Below, piece after piece: positions 1-6,041 of a stretch of DNA of 8,072 bases (position 1 is the stretch's first letter; every line of letters begins with the position of its first letter). Location: positions 1-8,072 of the forward strand of contig JAJDES010000011.1 of the NCBI GenBank assembly GCA_029259675.1, read 5' to 3'. Under the pieces are notes generated by a model that saw only the letters and a program-made list of their open reading frames with translations, did no database searches and had not been told where the DNA came from. The position numbers were made by a program, and so were the translations under genes. This stretch comes from Planctomycetota bacterium. GTDB lineage: Bacteria > Planctomycetota > UBA1135 > GCA-002686595.

Positions 1-1165
1 TGCAGGCGCGGCTGAAGGCTGAGACCTTGGCAATGCCTTCCTTGTACAGGATACCGGCGGGTTTCATCCCGCCATGATGTTCGGGGTCATCAATGAGTCC
101 CTGCCGGTTGGCCACGAAGCCCATGTACAAGCCGTTGACGCGCCCGACGCCGACAATCATTTCACGACCGCGGTCGGGCAGGATTTCCCAGAACAGGCTG
201 CTGTCCACCAAACGCGCCAGGATTTCTTCGGCCGCATAGGTCATGCGGTGATCACCGGGAATGATCGAGCTCAGTTCCGAGGCGGCGTGATGGGGAGCCG
301 TTACTCCGGCACCGCCGCGGTAGTACTCGACGGCACTGCTGGGCAAGTTGGCGACCTCTGCTCGAATGCGGGTGATGGCGCTTTCGTCATCGGGTACGCG
401 TTCGTCGGCGCAGCCCGATTGGTGCACATGCACATTGGCTCCGCCGATATCGAGGCTGGAGAGTTGCTGACTCTTGGCGCCTTTGATCAGAGCGGCCCCG
501 GCAATGACCATGTAGGCGCGCTCGGTCATGTACACGCGATCGGAGATGATCGGCATGTAACCGCCGCCTGCAATGCAATCACCGAAAACACCTGCAATTT
601 GCGGCACACCCGCAGCGGACAGGTCGCTGTTTTTCTTGAAGATGTGACCGGCGCCGGTGCGACCGGGAAAGGAGCGCGCTTGCTCCGGCAAGTAAAGCCC
701 CGAGCAATCGACCAGGTAGATGACGGGCAGTCGCAGGCGCAGGGCCATCTCTTGGGCGCGTTCAATCTTCTCCGGAGTTTGCGGCCACCAAGAGCCCGAA
801 GCCACGGTGTTGTCGTTCGCAATCACCATGCACCAGCGGCCATGGACCATCGCAAAGGCAGTCAGCACTCCGGCGGCGGGGCTTTCCAACTTGCCGAATT
901 TGACGTCCCAGTTGACGAACCGACCGTGTTCGAACACTTGGCTGCCGGGGTCGATCAACTGGGCCAAGCGTTCGCGCGTGGTGAGTTTGCCCTTCTTGTG
1001 CACGCGCGCGGCGTAGTCTTCGCCCCAACCGGCATGAACCTGCTCGCGGCGCTCGTGAAGCTGCGCGTCATGGGCATCCATGGAGGCGCGATTGGCCCGA
1101 ATTTCATCGGAACTCAAAATGGCGTCCAACGGACTGCCGATCGCTGTAAGCGGTACCTTGGCCAT
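1..1165 (-). CDS. Acyl-CoA carboxylase carboxyltransferase (beta) subunit, 3' end outside window
   Basis: Carboxyltransferase that moves CO2 from carboxybiotin to an acyl-CoA (acetyl-, propionyl-, methylcrotonyl- or related), acting in the cytoplasm. The minus-strand reading frame from ATG at 1165 is open to the window edge, giving 388 residues of a protein that in the MccB/PccB family usually has about 510-560, so the C-terminal part is missing. Visible are the family N-terminus (KGKLTTRERLAQLIDPGS at about 59-75), the IANDNTVASGSWWP segment (115-128), LPVIYLVDCSGLYLP (146-160) and the crotonase-fold oxyanion-hole stretch GDCIAGGGYMP (195-205). The YLVDCSGLYLP and IAGAALIKGA stretches look closest to methylcrotonyl/geranyl-CoA carboxylase beta subunits, but substrate cannot be decided. 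It starts 6 nt after the biotin carboxylase stop codon (TAA at 1174-1172), so it is almost certainly co-transcribed and perhaps translationally coupled; no strong Shine-Dalgarno is visible. Confidence 0.93.
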   Translation of the reverse strand, partial: MAKVPLTAIGSPLDAILSSDEIRANRASMDAHDAQLHERREQVHAGWGEDYAARVHKKGKLTTRERLAQLIDPGSQVFEHGRFVNWDVKFGKLESPAAGVLTAFAMVHGRWCMVIANDNTVASGSWWPQTPEKIERAQEMALRLRLPVIYLVDCSGLYLPEQARSFPGRTGAGHIFKKNSDLSAAGVPQIAGVFGDCIAGGGYMPIISDRVYMTERAYMVIAGAALIKGAKSQQLSSLDIGGANVHVHQSGCADERVPDDESAITRIRAEVANLPSSAVEYYRGGAGVTAPHHAASELSSIIPGDHRMTYAAEEILARLVDSSLFWEILPDRGREMIVGVGRVNGLYMGFVANRQGLIDDPEHHGGMKPAGILYKEGIAKVSAFSRAC

Positions 1166-1171
1166 AGCGCG

Positions 1172-2545
1172 TTAGCTCGCCGTGCCCCGAGCTTGGGCCG
1201 GAGGCCAACCGGGAAGGGTCGTCGTGTCGTAATTCCCCGCGCAAAATTCGGCGCTTTGAAGCACGGCCAGATGCATGGGAATGGTGGTGGAAATGCCCTC
1301 GATGCGAGAATTTTGAAGCGCGTTCAACATGGTTTGAATGGCCATCTCGCGGTCCTGTCCGACGGCGATCAGCTTGGCCACTAGTGAATCGTAGTAAGGG
1401 CTTACGCTTTCACCCTCTGCCATGTGCGTGTCCACTCGCATGGTGCCGGGGCCTTCCCCGCGGGCAATTTCAAAGGTGCTCAACAGGCCCGGCGTGGGGC
1501 GGAAATTGTCCAGCGCGTCCTCGGCATTGATGCGGCATTCAATGGCGTGGCCTTCGAAGCTCACGTCTTCCTGACGCAGCTCCAAACGGCGGCCCGCTGC
1601 AATGTTTATTTGCTCACACACGATGTCCACACCGGTGATGAGTTCGGTTACCGGATGCTCGACTTGCAGGCGCGTGTTCATCTCCATGAAGAAGAGTTCG
1701 CCTTCTTCCGACAGCAAAAATTCAATCGTACCGGCGCCGACATAGCCGATGGCCGCGGCCGCTTGCGCTGCGCTCCGGCCGATTTCGGCACGGCGTTCCG
1801 CGCTCAAAATCGGGCAGGGGCCCTCTTCAATCAATTTCTGATGATTGCGCTGGACGCTGCAGTCGCGTTCTCCGAGGTGGATCGCATGACCGTAGGAATC
1901 GGCCAAGATTTGAACTTCCACGTGCCTGCCGCCGCGCAGGAAGCGTTCGAGGTAGAGCAGCCCGGAGCCAAATGCGGAGCGCGCTTCGGCGCTGGCTTCG
2001 GGGAAGGCCTGGCGCAGGCTGGCTTCGTCGTCGCAGCGGCGCATGCCCCGACCGCCACCGCCGGAGTCGGCCTTGATGATGACCGGGTAGCCGACTTCCG
2101 CAGCGCAGGCGACGGCCGATTCCACGTCGGCAACCAAGCCGATCGAACCGGGGATCACCGGCAGTCCGGCCGCGCGCATGGCTTCCTTGGCGGGGGACTT
2201 GAGCCCCATGCGCGAGATGACCTGGGGTGAGGGGCCGACGAACGTGATGCCGTGCTGACGGCAGAGTGCGGCGCTGCGTGGATCTTCAGCTAGGAACCCC
2301 CAACCCGGGTGCAACGCACTGCATCGAGTTTGAACGGCCGCCTGCAGGATACGATCGCTGCGCAGGTAACTATCCGCGGAGGGAGCCGGTCCAACGCAAA
2401 CCGTGTGGCCCATTTCCTCCAGCCAATGGGCGCCTCGATCGGCCTCGGAGTAAATGCCCACCGGCGTCACACCCAGCTTGTGGCAGGCCTTGGCGATGCG
2501 GACGGCAACTTCGCCGCGATTGGCTACTAATAGTCGATGAAACAA
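1172..2545 (-). CDS. accC: Biotin carboxylase subunit of acyl-CoA carboxylase
   Basis: ATP-dependent carboxylation of the biotin on a carrier protein, the first half-reaction of acetyl/propionyl/acyl-CoA carboxylases; cytoplasmic. With the TTG start at 2545 the protein is 457 aa, close to the usual 445-455 of AccC, and begins MFHRLLVANRGE, the normal family N-terminus. The frame stays open upstream to about 2740 but that extension resembles nothing and is proline/arginine-rich, so I reject it. Key residues align by number with E. coli AccC: K116 in MGLK, the glycine-rich ATP-grasp loop SGGGGRGM (161-168), HQK (235-237), E275, E288-N290-R292 in MEMNTRLQVEHP, and R338 in ECRINAED. The protein stops soon after the C-terminal BC domain: there is no biotinyl (MKM) domain, so the carrier is encoded elsewhere. 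A GAGG lies 12 nt before the TTG, which is long spacing. It is the first gene of an operon with the carboxyltransferase. Confidence 0.95.
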   Translation of the reverse strand: MFHRLLVANRGEVAVRIAKACHKLGVTPVGIYSEADRGAHWLEEMGHTVCVGPAPSADSYLRSDRILQAAVQTRCSALHPGWGFLAEDPRSAALCRQHGITFVGPSPQVISRMGLKSPAKEAMRAAGLPVIPGSIGLVADVESAVACAAEVGYPVIIKADSGGGGRGMRRCDDEASLRQAFPEASAEARSAFGSGLLYLERFLRGGRHVEVQILADSYGHAIHLGERDCSVQRNHQKLIEEGPCPILSAERRAEIGRSAAQAAAAIGYVGAGTIEFLLSEEGELFFMEMNTRLQVEHPVTELITGVDIVCEQINIAAGRRLELRQEDVSFEGHAIECRINAEDALDNFRPTPGLLSTFEIARGEGPGTMRVDTHMAEGESVSPYYDSLVAKLIAVGQDREMAIQTMLNALQNSRIEGISTTIPMHLAVLQSAEFCAGNYDTTTLPGWPPAQARGTAS

Positions 2546-2569
2546 GATTGAAGGCGGCCTCGAACCGCA

Positions 2570-2614
2570 GGGGGGGCGACAGGTTAACAACGCCGACCCC
2601 AGCCGTCCCCCCCC
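2570..2614 (-). repeat. G7/C8 homopolymer pair able to pair in the accC leader
   Basis: The plus strand has seven consecutive G (2570-2576) and eight consecutive C (2607-2614) separated by 30 nt. In the accC transcript this reads G8, loop, C7, ending 24 nt before the TTG start. It could form an all-GC stem of seven pairs close to the ribosome binding region. Whether it folds or matters is inference. Confidence 0.4.
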
Positions 2615-2762
2615 GCGCGACCAAACAAATCCCACAGTGCGTCCGCTCCAATTGTGTTGGTTCCGCCTGGCCGGCGCGTAGGGAGGGTGAAACAGCGGCC
2701 GACGCCGTCTCGTTGCGAGTTGCCATGACCGATTCCCCAACGCTGCCGCACATTAGACCTGC

Positions 2763-2820
2763 GGCAAGCGCCGCGACGATGGCGATGCCCTTCGTCGCCC
2801 CCCTGCTTGTTTCGCTTGCC
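2763..2820 (+). repeat. Nested inverted repeats in the leader of the solenoid-protein gene
   Basis: An 8-bp perfect outer pair, GGCAAGCG (2763-2770) with CGCTTGCC (2813-2820), encloses a 7-bp perfect inner pair, GCGACGA (2773-2779) with TCGTCGC (2792-2798), whose loop itself contains GGC-GAT-GCC. A competing small hairpin, GCGGC-AAGC-GCCGC, spans 2761-2774. The set ends 41 nt before the ATG at 2862. It may be a structured 5' leader or a protein-binding site; GC-rich composition makes such pairings easier by chance. Confidence 0.4.
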
Positions 2821-2861
2821 CGCTTTCTGCCGGAGAGGCTTTCCAGCTAGCCTGGGGGGCC

Positions 2862-5057
2862 ATGGCACCCATGATTTATCGACTGCTGTCGACCCTCGTC
2901 TTTCTCGCGGTCAGCTTGCCCGCGCCCGCCGAATCTAGGCTCGCTGTGCTGTCCACAGAAAGTCGCAGCGAGCGGCTCACGCAGGCGTTGGTGGGGTTGG
3001 GCTCTCCCGATTCGCAGCTTCGGCAGCGCGCGGAGAACGAGCTGCGGCACTTGGCTCGTCCCGAAGACTTTGAACGTTTGGCCGACTTTGCCCGAGCCGA
3101 AGGAGCCGAGGTGCGCATGCGCCTGGCGCGCTCGCTGGGAGGAGCCGAGCGACATGTGGACTTGGCCGTGCGTCTGGCTGCGGAGCCGGAGCCCTTGCAA
3201 AGCTTGGGCGAGGTCGCATTGGCCGAACAGTTGGAACTGTGGTCCGACGGATTGAATGAATCGCTGTTGAGCGGCAATGAGCTGACCTTGTTGTTGGCCG
3301 AGGCGCGCCAAAAGCTCGGGACGGAGCTCTGCCGCTTACCCCTGGATGCGCCGCTTTACCAATTGGCGGATCGCTTGGCGCGCTTGGGCCAAGTTCCCGT
3401 TTCCATTGTTGTCGATCCACTTTGGTCGCCGCGAACTCCGACGCAGCGCCTGCCGCAATTGGTCGGGACTTGGGATCAAGTCTTGTTGCAATTGGCTGAA
3501 GTTTACGGCGGTCAGCTAGTCGCTCCGGTTGCCGAGGGTGATGAGGGCCAAAGGTTTCCAGTCTTTGTTTGCTTGACGTCTCGCGACGCATTGGCGCCGG
3601 CTACGGCTGCGGAATGGATTGTGGATTGGTCCCGGCGATCCCGGGTGGATGCCGATCCGAACCCCGATCGCTTTGCGTTGGCGTTGGCCCATTCCAGTTG
3701 GCCCGCCGGGCTTGAGTGGTTGGGCGAGCGTTGGTCGGAAGGGCCGGATTTGGTGGCGCGAACAGCACTCTTGTCCCGTGCGGCCCGCGGTCGAATCGCC
3801 CCGGTCCTGACAGATCCGCAGCGCGTGCGACGCTTGCTGAACGAAGTGGAGTGGGCCTTGAGCCCGAGCAATCGCAAGCTTGCAGCGGCGCGTTCGATCT
3901 CCAGAGCCTTGCGCGAATTGCCCGCCATGGGAGCGGACGGCAGGCGACTTGATTCGGTTGTCATCGAAGGTTGGTCCGAGCTGTCAAACCCGTCCAAGCG
4001 CTTGCGGCTTGATGTGCTGGAAGGGATGGGCGGAGCGGGAGATGACGTCATGGAGCTCTTGCGCTGCAACTTGGCTTCCAAGCCGGGTCAGCACCCGCCG
4101 GAATTGCTGAACGGTTACATACGCGCTTTTGTGGGCGTTGGCGGAGCTCGATACGGTCCCTGGACCCTGGGCGATCCCGAGGGACTCTTGGCCGGCGCGG
4201 CCAATGCCAAGGCGGCGGCCGAGCTGGCGGAATTGCTGATTGCAGCGGAAGCGACTTGGCCGGAAAGCTGGGGCAAGGGGGTGCCCGTTTCGGTCGGCGT
4301 GCCGGCCCGACTTTGTGCGCTCGAATGGTGCCTCGGCGGGCGCTTCGATTTGGAGCGCTGCGCGTCGTTGATGGGCTCCCTCGGACAGGTCGAGTCGGCC
4401 TGGCCGAAGCCCACATTGGAATCCCTCCAAAACTCGGAGGAATCCGCCGAACTCGGTCTTCGCGCAGCTCCGGATCTGAACGATCCCTGGGCCTTGCAGT
4501 GGGTCTTGGGGGAAATCTTCGAGCGGCAATTGCGGCGCGGCAACGGACCGGAGGTCCTGCAGCTGTTTGGTCGGCTGTACAACCTGAGCTCGGCCCAAGA
4601 GGCTGAGGGCGATCGGGCTGCGGGTACGGACCGACTGGCGGTTTTGAGCGGCGTGGCGAGCCAAGAGGCCCTTGCACGGGTTGCTGCACATTTGTCCAAG
4701 CAGGGCATTGCCGGGGATGAGGAATTGGCCGGCGCCATGGCCGGGGGGCCCAATGGGCGCTGGGCCCTGGAGCTCTTGGGGGGGCGGCTGGCCCGGGTTC
4801 TGAACGATTTTGCAGGCGGCGTGCGCAAGCAGCCCAATCCTGGCCAAGCCCTGGAGCGGGGCATCGAGCGGGCCCTGGTGGAGCTCATGTCCCGCGGGCA
4901 GGAAGCGCGCGCCGGCCAGTGGATGCTGGATCTGGGCCGTCGACTGGATCTCGCAGGGGCTTCGCCCTTCTCGGAACACCTCAGGCGCTGGTCCTGGCCC
5001 ACCGCTCCGCACTACCGGGGCCTCGATTTGGTGGATTACGACCCAGGAGTAGATTGA
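2862..5057 (+). CDS. Exported alpha-solenoid (HEAT-like) protein with STN/secretin-like segment, unknown function
   Basis: I do not recognise a characterised family. The 731-aa product starts with a Sec signal peptide: R7, hydrophobic core of about residues 8-19, and an A-P-A site at 21-23, so cleavage before E24 is likely; there is no lipobox cysteine. Residues about 38-115 read as HEAT-like helical pairs (SQLRQRAENELRHLA, VRMRLARSLGG). Residues about 158-222 have the beta-alpha-beta-beta-alpha-beta pattern of STN/secretin N-type domains (LPLDAPLYQLADRLARLG, then VSIVVD, then a WDQVLLQLAEVYGG helix). The rest, about 280-700, is mostly amphipathic helices rich in Leu, Ala and Arg, consistent with an alpha-solenoid. 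It is probably periplasmic, perhaps a protein-interaction scaffold. Start is ATG 2862 or ATG 2871; a G6 run at 2854-2859 is 2 nt from the first and 11 nt from the second, so it does not decide. It stands alone on its strand until the ATPase gene 194 nt downstream. Confidence 0.85.
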   Translation: MAPMIYRLLSTLVFLAVSLPAPAESRLAVLSTESRSERLTQALVGLGSPDSQLRQRAENELRHLARPEDFERLADFARAEGAEVRMRLARSLGGAERHVDLAVRLAAEPEPLQSLGEVALAEQLELWSDGLNESLLSGNELTLLLAEARQKLGTELCRLPLDAPLYQLADRLARLGQVPVSIVVDPLWSPRTPTQRLPQLVGTWDQVLLQLAEVYGGQLVAPVAEGDEGQRFPVFVCLTSRDALAPATAAEWIVDWSRRSRVDADPNPDRFALALAHSSWPAGLEWLGERWSEGPDLVARTALLSRAARGRIAPVLTDPQRVRRLLNEVEWALSPSNRKLAAARSISRALRELPAMGADGRRLDSVVIEGWSELSNPSKRLRLDVLEGMGGAGDDVMELLRCNLASKPGQHPPELLNGYIRAFVGVGGARYGPWTLGDPEGLLAGAANAKAAAELAELLIAAEATWPESWGKGVPVSVGVPARLCALEWCLGGRFDLERCASLMGSLGQVESAWPKPTLESLQNSEESAELGLRAAPDLNDPWALQWVLGEIFERQLRRGNGPEVLQLFGRLYNLSSAQEAEGDRAAGTDRLAVLSGVASQEALARVAAHLSKQGIAGDEELAGAMAGGPNGRWALELLGGRLARVLNDFAGGVRKQPNPGQALERGIERALVELMSRGQEARAGQWMLDLGRRLDLAGASPFSEHLRRWSWPTAPHYRGLDLVDYDPGVD

Positions 5058-5251
5058 AGCCGGGGCCACGGGGCGCTAACTAGGGGGGATGGAAGTGCGT
5101 ATCGGAGCAGTCTCTCGATTGAGCTATGGTCCCCGCGGGGACCTGTCGATGTCGATAGGTGCACGAGCTGTTTCCTTGGCCGACCTCGCTAGCAGTGCTC
5201 GCGAACGGCGGCCACTCGGCCATCGGCTCCACGTTCACCGCAGATAGCAGT
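5058..5251 (+). other. Spacer upstream of the BY-kinase-like gene
   Basis: These 194 bp between two same-strand genes hold a perfect palindrome (5128-5143) and a TGTCGA tandem pair (5144-5155). No clear intrinsic terminator for the upstream gene and no clear sigma-70 promoter are visible. If the alternative GTG start at 5159 were used, the spacer would shrink to 101 bp. Confidence 0.5.
5128..5155. promoter_or_regulatory. Perfect 16-bp palindrome plus tandem TGTCGA, candidate operator
   Basis: GGTCCCCGCGGGGACC (5128-5143) is identical to its reverse complement and is followed directly by TGTCGATGTCGA (5144-5155). As DNA it suits a dimeric regulator; as RNA it would be a 6-bp stem with a CGCG loop. 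No U-tract follows, so it is a poor terminator. It lies 109 bp before the ATG at 5252. Regulatory function is inferred from position and symmetry only. Confidence 0.4.
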
Positions 5252-5992
5252 ATGGGATTCTTCCGCAACCGAAGATTACGTCAGCCGCTCCAACCGGCCC
5301 CGCCGGATGAGGCATCCAAAATCCCCGCCCTGGGGGATGAGTTGGTGCTGTTGAGGGATCCGCACGGTTCCGCATCTGAGCAATACCGCCGCCTGCGAAA
5401 TTCGATCCAGGCGCTGAATCCCGACGGAGCACCGCGCACGGTGGTGATCACGTCCGCGGTGGAAGGCGAGGGCAAGACGGTGGCCACGCTGAACTTGGCC
5501 ACGGCTCTTACCGAGTTGCCGCGCTTGCGAGTTGTGGTGCTCGACGGTGACTTTCGAGCACCTGCGGTGGAGCGTTACCTCGGTTTGCCCCGGCGTCAGG
5601 GCATCACGGAAGTGCTGCGCGGAGATCTGCCGTTGGATGCCGCCATACGTCAAACCTGCATCGATCGTTTGGACATCATTGCAGCGGGTGAGAAGCCGAA
5701 GAATCCTTCGGAGCTGATGAATGTCGATCGCATTAAGAGTGTCTTGCACAGCCTGAAGCGACGCTACGACTACGTCTTAATCGATACCACTCCAGCCTTG
5801 GACTTGAACGACCCCAGCATGTTGGGGGCGATCGCCGACGGCATTTTGCTCGTCGTTCGCTTGGGCGGGGCGCCGCGGCACTTGGTTGAGGAGGCGCAAC
5901 AACTGCTCGAGAATTTGGGCGGCAATATTCTCGGAACTTGCCTCACGGGAGCTCCGCCAGGCAAGCGCAAGAAGACCTACGGCACGCCTTAG
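5252..5992 (+). CDS. BY-kinase/CpsD-type P-loop ATPase (polysaccharide synthesis tyrosine-kinase family)
   Basis: Cytoplasmic P-loop ATPase of the bacterial tyrosine kinase family (CpsD, CapB, C-terminal part of Wzc), which normally works with a Wzz-type membrane partner to control exopolysaccharide chain polymerisation and export. In the 246-aa protein from ATG 5252, visible motifs are the oligomerisation motif EX2RX2R as EQYRRLR (43-49), Walker A SAVEGEGKT (68-76), Walker A' VVVLDGDFR (94-102, Asp98 and Asp100) and Walker B YDYVLIDTTPA (172-182). Length fits stand-alone CpsD-like cytoplasmic modules of roughly 225-250 aa. A basic stretch near the N-terminus (FRNRRLRQ) is followed by a Pro-rich linker. 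The usual C-terminal tyrosine cluster is missing: the tail ends KRKKTYGTP with one tyrosine. The frame opens at GTG 5159, adding 31 residues unlike the family, so ATG 5252 is preferred although neither has a good Shine-Dalgarno. No Wzz or glycosyltransferase gene is in the window. A non-kinase ATPase role is possible. Confidence 0.88.
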   Translation: MGFFRNRRLRQPLQPAPPDEASKIPALGDELVLLRDPHGSASEQYRRLRNSIQALNPDGAPRTVVITSAVEGEGKTVATLNLATALTELPRLRVVVLDGDFRAPAVERYLGLPRRQGITEVLRGDLPLDAAIRQTCIDRLDIIAAGEKPKNPSELMNVDRIKSVLHSLKRRYDYVLIDTTPALDLNDPSMLGAIADGILLVVRLGGAPRHLVEEAQQLLENLGGNILGTCLTGAPPGKRKKTYGTP

Positions 5993-6041
5993 TCCGGCCT
6001 AGTTCCTGCGCCACCCTGCGCGTGCCAAAAACCGCGCGCGA

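Larger units (their letters stand above)
2546..2861. other. Divergent intergenic region between accC and the solenoid-protein gene
   Basis: This 316-bp spacer must carry the promoters of both divergent genes. I see no convincing sigma-70 -35/-10 pair on either strand. It contains a G7 run (2570-2576) and a C8 run (2607-2614) on the accC side, and nested inverted repeats (2763-2820) on the other side. Open frames crossing it look like extensions of overlapping frames and have no recognisable protein features. Confidence 0.7.

Noticed and set aside
74..1384. Long plus-strand open frame (436 codons) over the carboxylase genes
   Set aside because: It is antisense to two clearly recognisable enzymes and its product is a low-similarity Gly/His/Ala-rich sequence, as expected from an antisense frame in GC-rich coding DNA.
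2546..2740. N-terminal extension of the biotin carboxylase to an upstream TTG
   Set aside because: The 65 extra residues are Arg/Pro/Gly-rich, unlike the family, whose proteins begin right at the LLVANRGE segment. They would also translate the homopolymer tracts.
2713..2756. TTGCGA or TTGCCA with CATTAG as a sigma-70 promoter for the solenoid-protein gene
   Set aside because: Spacing between the boxes is 25 nt or more, well outside the usual 16-19, and both boxes match poorly.
4745..4766. Repeated GGGCCC and G-runs near 4740-4790
   Set aside because: They lie in frame inside a convincing coding region and reflect Gly/Pro/Ala codons, not a separate element.
3984..5069. Minus-strand open frame (361 codons) antisense to the solenoid-protein gene
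   Set aside because: The plus-strand frame has a signal peptide, helical periodicity and family-like segments. The antisense product is Pro/Gln/Arg-rich without domain features.
6018..6037. GCGCG/CGCGC inverted repeat between the convergent genes as a bidirectional terminator
   Set aside because: The stem is only 5 bp with a 10-nt loop and no T-run on either side, so it is not distinguishable from chance in GC-rich DNA.
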